Of a stretch of 64,000 nucleotides of DNA, positions 1-8,313 are shown in pieces (positions within the stretch are counted from its first letter, which is position 1; every line of letters begins with the position of its first letter). This DNA is from Mycobacterium paraffinicum (lineage in GTDB: Bacteria; Actinomycetota; Actinomycetes; Mycobacteriales; Mycobacteriaceae), in the NCBI RefSeq assembly GCF_001907675.1, contig NZ_MPNT01000029.1:1-64000 (forward strand), given 5' to 3'. Under the pieces are notes generated by a model. That model made no database searches. It saw only the letters and a list, made by a program, of their open reading frames with translations, and had not been told where the DNA came from. A program made the position numbers and the translations under genes.

Positions 1-2
1 AG

Positions 3-605
3 ATCGGCGAAGTCAACTTCTTCGGCGTCGTCGAGCCGCTGGTCGCCTGGCAGCCGGCGCTGGCCGCAGCCGAAAGCGCGAAAGTGGTGGTCGTCGCGAG
101 CAACTCGGCGACGACGGTGCCCCTCGTCCCGCGCCGTGCGGTGAAGGCATTCCTCGCGCATGACGCCGACAAGGCCCTGCGGTCGGTGCGACCGTTCGGC
201 CCGGCCGCTCCGACGATGATGTACGCGGCATCGAAGATCGCCCTGAGTCGTTGGGTGCGGCGACATGCGGTGGCACCGGAATGGGCGGGCGCGGGGGTGC
301 GCCTGAATGCGCTGGCGCCGGGAGCCGTCATGACGCCGTTGCTGCAGGAACAGCTGGCGACGCCCCGGCAGGCCAAGGCCGTCCGGTCCTTCCCGGTGCC
401 ACTCGGTGGCTTCGGCGAGGCGCGTCACATGGCCGAGTGGATGTGTTTCATGCTGTCCGAGTCCGCCGAATTCCTCTGCGGCAGTGTCGTCTTCGTCGAT
501 GGCGGATCCGACGCCTATTTCCGGGCCGGCGATTGGCCCAAAGCGCCGCCGGCGCGCGGGTTGCCGGGATACCTGCGCCGGTTCAGGCGCTCGGGGTGGG
601 TGTGA
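3..605 (+). CDS. SDR-family oxidoreductase, 5' end cut by the window edge
   Basis: NAD(P)-dependent short-chain dehydrogenase/reductase lacking its N-terminal Rossmann glycine motif because the gene starts before the window. The frame is open from the first bases and begins with the NFFGVV segment that follows the NNAG region in classical SDRs. It carries the catalytic Tyr-Lys pair in MMYAASK and a C-terminal FVDGG motif typical of classical SDRs. The tail after FVDGG is longer than usual and rich in Arg and Pro. The substrate cannot be told; 3-hydroxysteroid-type SDRs look similar. Confidence 0.85.
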   Translation: MGEVNFFGVVEPLVAWQPALAAAESAKVVVVASNSATTVPLVPRRAVKAFLAHDADKALRSVRPFGPAAPTMMYAASKIALSRWVRRHAVAPEWAGAGVRLNALAPGAVMTPLLQEQLATPRQAKAVRSFPVPLGGFGEARHMAEWMCFMLSESAEFLCGSVVFVDGGSDAYFRAGDWPKAPPARGLPGYLRRFRRSGWV

Positions 606-748
606 CCGGTCGCCGGCGCACCGGCGGCTGTGTGTCGCGCCACAACGCGGCTTTTCGTGGCGTTTACCCCGGCGCGGCGCGGCCGTAAAGCGGCCCGGGT
701 GCAATTCAATGAGTCGGCGCACAGGCCGAACAGACAAAGGATCGAACC

Positions 749-913
749 GTGGCAACACTGCCGTCCTGGATCAGCCGGAGCCCTGCCAATCTCGATGTGG
801 TGACGCCGATGAAGGCGCGCGCGTGTGACGCATTGCAGGCGGTGCTGCGAAGCCGGTCACGCCGTGCCACCGCCCGCGTGACGCTCATGCCACGGGGCGC
901 GGAGCGCTGCTGA
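749..913 (+). CDS. Possible 54-residue protein, translationally coupled to the methyltransferase
   Basis: Small basic reading frame starting GTG (MATLPSWISRSP after initiation) with a good ribosome site AAAGGA seven bases upstream. Its TGA overlaps the next gene's proposed CTG start, an arrangement usual for coupled pairs. I recognise no domain; the C-terminal half is Arg-rich. It may be a real small protein, or only a translated leader that delivers ribosomes to the methyltransferase. The frame shows no clear membrane segment or metal motif. Confidence 0.35.
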   Translation: MATLPSWISRSPANLDVVTPMKARACDALQAVLRSRSRRATARVTLMPRGAERC

Positions 914-1515
914 CGGCCGACCGCGCGGACGACTATTGGAACCACAACGCCGCGTACCACCGCTGGCTGGTCAACATCGCCGCACGGCACGGCGGCGACG
1001 TCCTGGATGTGGGGTGCGGTGAGGGGCTGCTGGCCCAGCGGCTGGCCGCGGTGTCGCGCAGCGTCGTCGGCATCGATGCCGACCCGACCGCGATCCAGCG
1101 GGCGGTGAAGCGATTGCAGTCCACCGACAACGCATCGGTCCGGCTCGCCCGCTTCGAGGCGTTCGACGCGGAACCGCGCTCCGTCGATCTCATCACGTTC
1201 GTGGCGAGCCTGCATCACCTGCCGCTGCGCGAGACTCTCCAGAGAGCACGCGAAATGCTCAGGCCCGCGGGCGAACTCGCCGTCGTCGGCCTGTCGGCCA
1301 ACAAGACGGTTGCCGACTGGGCGTGGGCCGCCCTCTGCACTCCCGTCGCGCGCGCGGGGTCACTGCTGCACCGAGAGACCGACGTCGGCGTGGCCGTCGC
1401 CGATCCCCGGGAAAGCCTGCGGGAGATCCGCACGGTGACCGCCGACGTGCTGCCGGGAGCGGCCATCCGGCGTGGCCTCTACTACCGATACCGCCTACTG
1501 TGGCGAAACGGCTGA
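910..1515 (+). CDS. Class I SAM-dependent methyltransferase with probable CTG start
   Basis: Rossmann-fold methyltransferase of unknown substrate. Motif I is DVLDVGCGEG, followed by an acidic loop (GIDAD) and the LLRPAGELAVVGL post-motif; the C-terminus ends in a YYRYRLLWR segment. A GTG inside motif I would remove part of the SAM site, and no ATG, GTG or TTG lies between that point and the upstream in-frame stop. The only site with a Shine-Dalgarno (GGAG, five bases upstream) is CTG at 910, giving 201 residues that begin L(M)TADRADDYWNHN. The 3' end overlaps the convergent CGNR gene by 21 bases. Confidence 0.8.
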   Translation: MTADRADDYWNHNAAYHRWLVNIAARHGGDVLDVGCGEGLLAQRLAAVSRSVVGIDADPTAIQRAVKRLQSTDNASVRLARFEAFDAEPRSVDLITFVASLHHLPLRETLQRAREMLRPAGELAVVGLSANKTVADWAWAALCTPVARAGSLLHRETDVGVAVADPRESLREIRTVTADVLPGAAIRRGLYYRYRLLWRNG

Positions 1516-2097
1516 GCCCGTCGCGTGCTCGCGTTCCCGTCGACGCGCCCGCGAAGCGCGCAGATTGGCGGCGTTGCCGCACGTCTTGACGTCGTGCCAC
1601 ACCCCGCTGTTGTTCTTGGAGCGGTCGTAGAACGTCGACCCGCAGCGGTGGTTGTGGCACTGCTTGACGCGCCTCCAGGTATCGGCGTGCTGGCTGAGCA
1701 GAATCTCGGCCCACAGCGCCGAGGCCAGCCAGCGCCACCCGGTGCCGCTGGGCTCGAGCCGGACCGCGCCGGTGTCGGAGACCGCCAGGGTTGCGGGAAC
1801 GGCGCTTCGTCCGCCCGTCGCCTCGCCGGACACCAGCGCGTCGATGGTGTTCCGTACGGCGCGCAGCTTGGTCAGGTCCGCCTCGTCGAGCTTCGGCGGC
1901 GGCAGTTCTTCGCCGCGGGCGGCCGACCAGTTGCGCACCGCTCCCGCGACCCAGTCGCGGGCCAGCGCGGTGTCGGCGAGCAGGTCGGGGCCATATCCCG
2001 CGACGCCCCGGGTGTTGAGGAAGTCCTGGACCAACCCCAGGCCGCCGGGCGCCGGGGTGACGCCGTACCGCTGTGACGCAGCCCATGAAATAGACAT
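1495..2097 (-). CDS. CGNR zinc-finger / ABATE-domain regulator
   Basis: Protein of about 200 residues with an N-terminal ABATE-type domain and a C-terminal CGNR-type zinc finger. Visible ligands are CHNHRC and the later TCGNAANLRASRARRR, the usual Cys-Gly-Asn block, here with Ala in place of the final Arg of CGNR. The family is thought to bind nucleic acid, mostly as a local transcription regulator. The gene is divergent from the SDR at 2182, with a promoter and an inverted repeat between them, so control of that SDR and itself is likely. It starts at ATG, and its 3' end overlaps the convergent methyltransferase. Confidence 0.85.
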   Translation of the reverse strand: MSISWAASQRYGVTPAPGGLGLVQDFLNTRGVAGYGPDLLADTALARDWVAGAVRNWSAARGEELPPPKLDEADLTKLRAVRNTIDALVSGEATGGRSAVPATLAVSDTGAVRLEPSGTGWRWLASALWAEILLSQHADTWRRVKQCHNHRCGSTFYDRSKNNSGVWHDVKTCGNAANLRASRARRREREHATGSAVSPQ

Positions 2098-2104
2098 ACC
2101 TAAA

Positions 2105-2139
2105 ACATACTTGACTATGTCGACACCGGCAACTACGAT
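2105..2139 (+). promoter_or_regulatory. Sigma-70-type promoter with inverted repeat over -35, upstream of the SDR at 2182
   Basis: TTGACT (2111-2116), a 17-base spacer and TACGAT (2134-2139) form a near-consensus promoter reading into the SDR. ACATA (2105-2109) and TATGT (2116-2120) are an inverted repeat around CTTGAC, overlapping the -35 box. A bound regulator, plausibly the divergent CGNR protein, would block polymerase. The link to that protein is inference. Confidence 0.55.
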
Positions 2140-2181
2140 GACAGAATCAAAGTCAGTTTACCTAAGTCAGGAGGGCGGATC

Positions 2182-2877
2182 ATGGTCACCATCAAGGGAT
2201 CGACGGTCGTGGTTACGGGCGGACAGCGCGGGCTCGGCAAGGCCATCGTGGACGAGTTGCTGGAGCGGGGCGCGGCCAAGGTCTACGCCACGGCGCGGGC
2301 GCCCAAGGCAAGTGTGGACCCGCGGGTGGTCGCTGCGGAGCTGGACGTCACCAGCGCGGAGTCCGTTGCAGCGCTGGCAGTTTCGGCTTCGGACGCCGAG
2401 ATCGTCATCAACAACGCGGGCGTTCTCGGCGCGGCGAAGCTGCTCGACAGCGACATCGAGGAAGTACGTGCGGTGTTCGAGACCAACTACTTCGGTGCGT
2501 TGCGCGTTGCCAAGGCGTTCGCGCCGATCCTGGCCGCCAACGGGGGCGGCGCGCTGGTCGACATCGCCTCGATCCTGTCCTGGATGCCCGGCTCCGGCGG
2601 GTACGGGGACTCCAAGGCGGCGCTGTGGTCGACGACGAACTCGCTGCGGATCGAACTCGAAAAGCAGGGCACGCAGGTGGTCGCCGCGCACCTCAGCTTC
2701 ACCGACACCGAGATGGCGTCCGGCTTCGACACACCTAAGAACGACCCGCGTCAGGTGGCGCGCGCGATCGTCGATGGCATCGAGGGCGGCGAGCCCGAGG
2801 TGCTGGCCGACGACGACACCCGCTACGTCAAGGCGGCGCTGTCGGGGCCGGTGGAGGCGCTCCCTCGGATGCCGTAG
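2182..2877 (+). CDS. SDR-family oxidoreductase
   Basis: Classical short-chain dehydrogenase of 231 residues. The N-terminus holds TGGQRGLG (cofactor loop), then NNAG, Ser in DIASILS, and the catalytic Tyr-Lys in YGDSK. The start is fixed by an AGGAGGG ribosome site ending eight bases before ATG. It lies divergent from the CGNR regulator with its own promoter, and two hairpins follow its stop, so it looks like a single-gene transcript. The protein is short at the C-terminus and lacks the usual VDGG ending, as in the SDR subfamily with small carbonyl substrates. Substrate unknown. Confidence 0.9.
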   Translation: MVTIKGSTVVVTGGQRGLGKAIVDELLERGAAKVYATARAPKASVDPRVVAAELDVTSAESVAALAVSASDAEIVINNAGVLGAAKLLDSDIEEVRAVFETNYFGALRVAKAFAPILAANGGGALVDIASILSWMPGSGGYGDSKAALWSTTNSLRIELEKQGTQVVAAHLSFTDTEMASGFDTPKNDPRQVARAIVDGIEGGEPEVLADDDTRYVKAALSGPVEALPRMP

Positions 2878-2883
2878 GCATGA

Positions 2884-2919
2884 GGGTCTGCCCGAAGGCA
2901 GATCCCCGTCTTAAGACGG
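2884..2919 (+). terminator. Tandem hairpins after the SDR gene
   Basis: TCTGCC-CGAA-GGCAGA (2887-2902) forms a six-pair stem extended by GGG/CCC across one bulged T, directly followed by the perfect palindrome CCGTCTTAAGACGG (2906-2919). There is no T tract, which is common for mycobacterial terminators. Confidence 0.5.
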
Positions 2920-2986
2920 TGGGTCAATCAGGCCCTTGCGGATGGCCTCGCCCAAAAATGGGCTTGCTGCACTTCGGGCAGACCAC
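2911..2986 (-). pseudogene. Possible remnant of a small zinc-ribbon protein
   Basis: On the minus strand the bases encode VVCPKCSKPIFG and then, after a one-base frame change at a TTTTTGGG run, EAIRKGLIDPPS and a stop inside the palindrome described for this spot. CPKC looks like half of a zinc ribbon. Neither frame is open upstream for long. It could be a decayed gene, a sequencing slip, or chance. Confidence 0.2.
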
Positions 2987-3118
2987 CGGGTCGCCCCGGC
3001 GTCAACTACGTTCGCACTGCGCCGGCCGGTGCCTCGACGGTCGAAGGTCCTCAACGCATCGGCCGAAGGTCACATTCACCCCGCGGCGCCCGCACGGTCG
3101 ACGTGTTTGGATAGCGAT

Positions 3119-3580
3119 ATGTCCGACATGGAAATCGAAGGCATCGTGAGCGCCACGCGCGTCATCGCGGCCAACGCCGCGCGGATCTTCGAACTGATCG
3201 CCGACCCCGCTCGCCAGCCGAGCTGGGACGGCAACAACAACCTCGCCTCCTCCGCCCCGGGCCAACGAGTCCGCGCGGTCGGGGACGTGTTCACCACGAA
3301 GCTGACAAACGGCGCCGTCCGGGAAAACCACGTCGTGGAATTCGTCGAAGGCAGCAAAATCGCCTGGTGCCCAGCCGAACCCAGGAAGCAGCCGCCCGGT
3401 CACCTGTGGCGTTGGGAGCTCAGCCCCGTTAACGCCGAACTCACCACCGTGACCCACACCTACGATTGGACGGCGCTGACCGACGCCAGCCGTCTCGAAC
3501 GCGCTCGCGCGACGACGCCGGAGATGTTGCGCGAGTCCATGGACCGGCTCGCCACGGTCGCACAGAACCCAGACTCATGA
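3119..3580 (+). CDS. SRPBCC-family (START/polyketide-cyclase-like) protein
   Basis: 153-residue protein starting MSDMEIEGIVSATRVI. It shows the pattern of Actinobacterial SRPBCC proteins: an N-terminal strand, an IFELIADPARQPSWDG helix and loop, a central beta region (VVEFVEGSKIAWCP) and a long C-terminal helix with paired acidic and basic residues. Such proteins bind small hydrophobic ligands in a deep cavity; many have no proven reaction. The longer upstream in-frame extension from 2936 has no ribosome site and Arg/Pro-rich content, so the ATG at 3119 is preferred. No operon partner is evident. Confidence 0.8.
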   Translation: MSDMEIEGIVSATRVIAANAARIFELIADPARQPSWDGNNNLASSAPGQRVRAVGDVFTTKLTNGAVRENHVVEFVEGSKIAWCPAEPRKQPPGHLWRWELSPVNAELTTVTHTYDWTALTDASRLERARATTPEMLRESMDRLATVAQNPDS

Positions 3581-3620
3581 GGGTCTCATGAGGGCAAAGC
3601 CGCTCTGAGCGGGGACCGAC

Positions 3621-4367
3621 TCAGCCGTTCTTTCCGCGCACCCACTGGACGGTGCCGTAGTTCTTCACCCGCACGCTGACGAATCCCCGGCTTTCCAGGA
3701 TGTCGCCGATCTCGTCGTCGTCGAAGACATGCGCCCCGACGTTCGGCAACTTCTGGAACAACCGGGCGGCCGGACCGACGGTGGGCACCATGACGGCCAG
3801 CCTGCCGCCCGGTCGCAGCACCCGCGCCATCTCGCCGAGCGCGGCATCCGGGTGGGGAATCAGCTGCAACACTGCGGTCGAGATGACCGCGTCGACCGTG
3901 TCGTCGCGCAGCGGAAGTCGCTGTGCATCAGCCCGGATGAAGCCGACCTGCGGGCCGGCTTCGTTGCGGACGGCGCGCGCGAGCATGGGCTCGGAGATGT
4001 CGATCCCCAGGGCGAGCCCGTCCGGGCCGGCGGCGCGCGCGAGCGACGCGGTCACGTTGCCCGGGCCCGACCCGACGTCCAGTGCGATGCCGCCAGGCGG
4101 GATGTCCAACCACTCGAGAGGCGTCTGCCACGCGCTGATCAGCCGCCGCGACAGGGCTTGGGCGTTGTCGTAGAGCATCGACCCGATCGGTGATGCCCAC
4201 GCCGCCTGGATCGGGCCGGTGTTCTTCGCGACGCCGTCGCCCCCGTCGGATCCGCTGCCGAGCAGATCGAGGTAACCCTTGCTCACATCGGGATCCGCCG
4301 GCGGATCGGCCAGCAGTTCGAGAGCCCGACGCAACGCGGGGGGCAGCGAGACGTGCACGTCGGTCAT
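3621..4367 (-). CDS. UbiE/COQ5-like SAM-dependent methyltransferase
   Basis: 248-residue class I methyltransferase. The N-terminal 70 residues are helical and precede motif I (LDVGSGPGN), the acidic GIDIS loop, ADAQRLPLRDDTVD and the ARVLRPGGRLAVMVP post-motif. The fold and motifs match ubiquinone/menaquinone-type and sterol C-methyltransferase relatives, but the substrate is not shown. ATG at 4367 has AAAGGAG five bases upstream; a GTG six bases earlier would overlap that site. Transcribed alone, downstream of the lipase-cyclase gene on the same strand. Confidence 0.87.
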   Translation of the reverse strand: MTDVHVSLPPALRRALELLADPPADPDVSKGYLDLLGSGSDGGDGVAKNTGPIQAAWASPIGSMLYDNAQALSRRLISAWQTPLEWLDIPPGGIALDVGSGPGNVTASLARAAGPDGLALGIDISEPMLARAVRNEAGPQVGFIRADAQRLPLRDDTVDAVISTAVLQLIPHPDAALGEMARVLRPGGRLAVMVPTVGPAARLFQKLPNVGAHVFDDDEIGDILESRGFVSVRVKNYGTVQWVRGKNG

Positions 4368-4465
4368 GCGCACTCCTTTTAAGAAAAGCCAAGCGGTACA
4401 ACGGAAATCGGGACTGAGCCGCCGGAAGAGGGGCCCTGTGCCAGCTTACGCCGAGCGGCGCTTCG

Positions 4466-5842
4466 TCACCGCCTGACGACCGCGCCCTCACGCACCAGCG
4501 AGTACAGCCGCCACTGGCCCGGCACACCCTTGAGCGCCGTCTCGCCGCGGTCGCCGAAGCGGTGGCGCGAGCCGGTGACGATGTCGCGCAGCGTGGAGGA
4601 CACCAGCACCTCGCTGGGTCCGGCGAGGGCGGCTACCCGGGCACCGATGTGTACGGCCATCCCGGCGACGTCCTTGCCGCGCACCTCCACCTCACCGGCG
4701 TGGATGCCCACCCGCACCTCGATGCCCAGTACGCGGACCGCGTCCACGATGGCGTCGGCGCAGGCGATCGCGGCGCTCGGGCTGCTGAACGTCGCGACGA
4801 AGCCGTCGCCGGCCGTGTTGACTTCACGGCCGGAGAACCGGAGCAGCTCGTGCCGGACGAGGGTGTCGTGGTTGTCGAGCAGGTCGCGCCAGCGGTGGTC
4901 GCCGAGCAGTGCGGCGCGCTCGGTGGAGCCGACGATGTCGGTGAACACGATCGTGGTGAGCAGGCGCTCGGCGTCGGAGGCGCCGCGCACGCCGGTGATG
5001 AATTCCTCGATCTCGTCGAGGACGGGCGCGGTGTCGCCGACCCAGTAAAGGGCGTCCCCGCCCGGCAACTCGACGAGGCGCGACCCGGGAATGTGTTCGG
5101 CCAGATAGTGGGCGTGTGCCACGGGGCTGAAGTCGGGGTTGTCGCGATGCAGGATCAGCGTCGGCACGGCGATCCGGTGGAGCCGGTCGCGGACGTCGCC
5201 CTCCCGGATCTTGTTGATGAAGGCGCGGGCCATGCTGGGGGATGCGGCCCGGTTGCCGGCCATGTCCCACCACGAGCGGAACGCGGCGTCGCCCGCGACC
5301 GAGGGCGCGATGATGCCGAGCAGGTCGAACCCCTGCTCGACGGCGTCGGGTTCCATCCCGACCGTCGTGAAGCGGTCGGCGTCATCGAGGTCGCTGCCGA
5401 TGGGATAGTCGGGACCACGCAGCGTGCGGGCCGCGCCGTTCGCGATCACCAGGCTGTTCACCCGGTCGGCGTGGTCGGACGCGAGAACGACGCCGGCCAG
5501 CGACGTGAAACCGGGCGCGAAGATCGTTGCGCGCTCGCATCCCACCGCGTTCATGACCGCGATCGCGTCCTGGGCCCACGATTCCGGGCCGAGCATGTCC
5601 AGGGAGGGGACTCGCGAGGACAGGCCGATGCCGCGCTGATCGAACCGGATCACCCGGCAGAACGACGCGAGCCGGCGATGGAACCGGAACATCGAAGGCT
5701 CGAGGTCGACGCAGTCGATCGGGATTAACGGGCCCGGCAGCACGAGCAGGTCCATCGGGCCATCGCCGAAGACCTGATAGGCGATGTCGATCTCACCGCA
5801 ACTGGCGTACCGGGTCCGCGGAGCCGCAGAACTCCCAGCCAC
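4466..5842 (-). CDS. Alpha/beta-hydrolase fused to a class III adenylate/guanylate cyclase domain
   Basis: 458-residue two-domain protein with the layout and length of M. tuberculosis Rv1900c (LipJ, about 462). Residues 1-280 are an alpha/beta-hydrolase fold; 290-458 are a cyclase catalytic domain. In the cyclase the two metal Asp residues are visible in FTDIVGST and NTAGDGF, and the later Arg in HIGARVAAL; His sits where the transition-state Asn is usual. In the hydrolase, the nucleophile elbow reads [10 protein letters not shown], so no GxSxG serine is present. It probably makes cAMP under control of the hydrolase-like domain. GTG start; TetR gene just upstream on the same strand. Confidence 0.88.
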   Translation of the reverse strand: MAGSSAAPRTRYASCGEIDIAYQVFGDGPMDLLVLPGPLIPIDCVDLEPSMFRFHRRLASFCRVIRFDQRGIGLSSRVPSLDMLGPESWAQDAIAVMNAVGCERATIFAPGFTSLAGVVLASDHADRVNSLVIANGAARTLRGPDYPIGSDLDDADRFTTVGMEPDAVEQGFDLLGIIAPSVAGDAAFRSWWDMAGNRAASPSMARAFINKIREGDVRDRLHRIAVPTLILHRDNPDFSPVAHAHYLAEHIPGSRLVELPGGDALYWVGDTAPVLDEIEEFITGVRGASDAERLLTTIVFTDIVGSTERAALLGDHRWRDLLDNHDTLVRHELLRFSGREVNTAGDGFVATFSSPSAAIACADAIVDAVRVLGIEVRVGIHAGEVEVRGKDVAGMAVHIGARVAALAGPSEVLVSSTLRDIVTGSRHRFGDRGETALKGVPGQWRLYSLVREGAVVRR

Positions 5843-5882
5843 GCATCCAGGCTAGTGCAGGTCACCGACACGCCGGTACCGC

Positions 5883-6476
5883 TCAGCGGCGGATGATCGG
5901 CACCAGGTAGCGGGCGGCGTACGCGCGGACGGCAGCGGGGTCCGACGTGTCGAGGCGGTCGGTGGGAAACACGATGATGCCGAGTGCGACCCGCAGCAGG
6001 ATGTCGGCGATGTTGGTCAGGTCCCGGTCGGGAATGTCGGCCCCACAGCGGCGCAGGGTGTGGGCGATTCCGTCGGCGAACTGGCCGATGGGGAATGCCT
6101 GCGACCGGGAGAACATGCCCAACAGCTCGGGTTCGCTGTCGGCGATCCTCGAGTACAGCGGCGAGTCGTGGACCAGGCGCACGCCGAGCGCGAACGCCTC
6201 GACCACGGCCTGCTGCGGGTCGCACCCGGTGGTGGCCCGGTCCAGCGTGCTGAAGAAGGATTCGGCCTCGCGCCGGACCACGTGTCCGAACAGGTCGTCC
6301 TTGGTGGGAAAGCGCCGGTATACCGTGCTGCGGCTGACGCCTGCACGGGCGGCGACGTCTTCGATGTTGGCCCGGCGCACGCCGTAGGTCTCAAAGACGG
6401 TGCGCGCGGTGTCCAGGATGGCGCGGTCGAGGTCGGTGGGCTCGGCGAGATTGCCGCCAGGGCTGTGGTTCGGCAT
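5883..6476 (-). CDS. TetR-family transcriptional regulator
   Basis: 197-residue repressor-type protein. The N-terminal helix-turn-helix spans roughly residues 20-65, with IEDVAARAGVSRSTVYRRF as the recognition unit; the remaining helical part is the ligand-binding and dimer domain. It is divergent from the MpaB-family oxygenase, and a perfect 9-8-9 inverted repeat lies between the two starts, so it very likely represses both genes. The ligand is probably a substrate or product of the oxygenase. It starts at ATG, with the lipase-cyclase fusion 40 bases beyond its stop. Confidence 0.93.
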   Translation of the reverse strand: MPNHSPGGNLAEPTDLDRAILDTARTVFETYGVRRANIEDVAARAGVSRSTVYRRFPTKDDLFGHVVRREAESFFSTLDRATTGCDPQQAVVEAFALGVRLVHDSPLYSRIADSEPELLGMFSRSQAFPIGQFADGIAHTLRRCGADIPDRDLTNIADILLRVALGIIVFPTDRLDTSDPAAVRAYAARYLVPIIRR

Positions 6477-6521
6477 GGATCACGACCCTCACTGCAATCT
6501 CGAGACGCGGTTGCTAAGCTT

Positions 6522-6547
6522 TGACACAAAGATACGAGTTTGTGTCA
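6522..6547. promoter_or_regulatory. TetR operator: perfect inverted repeat
   Basis: TGACACAAA (6522-6530), eight bases, TTTGTGTCA (6539-6547): every base of the arms pairs. The left arm overlaps a consensus -35 hexamer TTGACA (6521-6526) directed at the oxygenase gene. The repeat sits 45 bases before the oxygenase ATG and 45 bases before the TetR start, the usual place for an autoregulating repressor. Confidence 0.8.
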
Positions 6548-6592
6548 TTGATTCGCAAGGATGTCGCCGGCTCGAGCCGGGGGGAGGGGAGC

Positions 6593-7549
6593 ATGACGTT
6601 CCACAACGACGGGTTGGCCGCCGCAACTGCGGGCGCCCGCTTCGACACCGGTGTCCGGGAGGCGTTGCCCATGCCGGTCGACGGGACCGCCGATCGTGCC
6701 GACGAGCGGCTCGGGCCCGAGTCGTTGATCTGGAAGTTCTACGGGGACAACCGCACCCAGTTCTTCGGGTTCCAGCGCACGGCGGGCGTCGAGAACTGCA
6801 TCGAACAACTCGCCCAGGGCGTGCTCGACCATTCGGTGGTGTTCAGCGACACCCTGGGCCGGGCCAAGCGGACCGCGCCGCCGCTGATGAAGACCGTCTA
6901 CTCCGACGAACCGCGCGAGTGGGGCCGCAAGGTGCGGGACTTTCACAAGACGATCAAGGGCACCATCAGCGACGGCTCGAGGTACCACGCGCTCAATCCG
7001 GAGCTGTTCTACTGGGCGCACGCCAGCTTCGTCGACCAGGTCATCTACAACGCCGACACGTTCATCCGCCGGCTGTCCCACGCGGAGAAGGAGCGGATCT
7101 TCGACGAGGGCAAGGTGTGGTACAGCCTCTACGGCGTCAGCGACCGCGGGCAGCCGCAGACCTACGACGAGTTCGTCGCCTACTGGGACGAGATGCTTGA
7201 GCGGTTCGTCCCGCACAAGACCGTCTTGTACGGCACCGGTTACATCAGGAAGGGGATACCGGGCCCCCGTTGGATCCCGGAGCCGATCTGGAAGGTGGTG
7301 TCCGCGCCGCTCAACGCCTACACCCGGCTGGTGTTGGTCGGGACCATGCCGCCGCAGATGCGCGAGGTCTGCCAGCTGGAGTGGAACGCGAAGAAGGAGA
7401 AGCGCTTTCAGCGTTTCGCCGCCGCCATGCGCGCGCTCAACCCACTGATCAACCGGCTGCCCGTCGGGTTCATCTACACGCCGTGGGCGGCGGCGGCGTG
7501 GCGGCGCGCGGGCATCGACCCGCGCCGGCTGCACAACCGCCCGAACTAG
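6593..7549 (+). CDS. Oxygenase MpaB family protein (DUF2236)
   Basis: 318-residue protein of the MpaB/latex-clearing-protein superfamily, heme b-dependent oxygenases that cleave or oxidise hydrophobic substrates. The family pattern is seen in WKFYGDNRTQFFGFQRT, the central YWAHASFVDQV block with its likely heme-ligand His, and the YWDEMLERF region. No signal peptide is visible. ATG at 6593 follows a strong GGGGAGGGGAGC ribosome site; in-frame sequence further upstream would run through the operator and is rejected. Expression is probably controlled by the divergent TetR. Confidence 0.85.
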   Translation: MTFHNDGLAAATAGARFDTGVREALPMPVDGTADRADERLGPESLIWKFYGDNRTQFFGFQRTAGVENCIEQLAQGVLDHSVVFSDTLGRAKRTAPPLMKTVYSDEPREWGRKVRDFHKTIKGTISDGSRYHALNPELFYWAHASFVDQVIYNADTFIRRLSHAEKERIFDEGKVWYSLYGVSDRGQPQTYDEFVAYWDEMLERFVPHKTVLYGTGYIRKGIPGPRWIPEPIWKVVSAPLNAYTRLVLVGTMPPQMREVCQLEWNAKKEKRFQRFAAAMRALNPLINRLPVGFIYTPWAAAAWRRAGIDPRRLHNRPN

Positions 7550-7595
7550 CCGATGCGCAACAGCCGTTCGCCGTTGCCGTGCGCCGACGACTCGC

Positions 7596-8030
7596 TCAGG
7601 AGCGGCGTTCGGCGGCGGCGATGCCGCCTTTGAGCAGCTCGTCGATCACCTTCTTGAACACCGGCAGCATCAGCCGGTCAATACCGGGAATTTTCAGCGT
7701 TGACCGCAGATGCCAGCTGATCTCGGTCCCGGTGTCCGTTTCACGCAGCTCGACCGTGCCGATGTGATCGCGGGTCGGTGCGCCGGAGAGCATCTTGTAC
7801 GCGTAGCGGGTGGGCCGCTCGTACTCGATGATCTCCTCGACGAACGGCGGCCCGATCGCCACCAGACGTCTGATCGCGCCGACACCGTTTGGAGCGGGGG
7901 TTCCCTCGCGATCGAGCGTGCTGCGCCGCAATAGCCGCGTATGGTCCGCGATCGCACGGTGGTCGGTCATGGCGTCGAAGGCGGTCTCGATCGGCGCCGT
8001 GGAGGTCCGGGTGAGGGTGAACTCGATCAT
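7596..8030 (-). CDS. SRPBCC-family protein
   Basis: 144-residue ligand-binding START-like protein. The N-terminal IEFTLTRTSTAPIETAFD strand-helix, the central FVEEIIEYERPTRYAYKM sheet and the C-terminal helix with LKGGIAAAERRS fit the MxaD/polyketide-cyclase-2 group. It probably binds a lipid or aromatic ligand; no reaction can be assigned. GGAG lies five bases before the ATG at 8030, better placed than the GTG six bases earlier. It converges with the MpaB oxygenase, leaving 46 bases between the stops. Confidence 0.82.
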   Translation of the reverse strand: MIEFTLTRTSTAPIETAFDAMTDHRAIADHTRLLRRSTLDREGTPAPNGVGAIRRLVAIGPPFVEEIIEYERPTRYAYKMLSGAPTRDHIGTVELRETDTGTEISWHLRSTLKIPGIDRLMLPVFKKVIDELLKGGIAAAERRS

Positions 8031-8313
8031 TGGCACTCCGTGGTGCCGATACGCCCCGCCGGCATGCAGGTGTCCGCCGTCATGATCCGTCCCCTCTCGC
8101 TACCGAGAACATAGCCTGATGGCCGACAGCTCATAAAGGTGGCACACGCCCCACCGGCGCCGAGGCCGACTCACCGGAAGCAGCCGAGCGGGACCGCGCA
8201 CCCGGGGCTCCAAGGTGAACGGCGGGTACACGGGGCCGAAATTCCCTGCGAAGTAAGCCAATACGGCGGCGGACGCTTGGCGATCGGTTGCGGATGGGCC
8301 AGGATCTCTTGAT

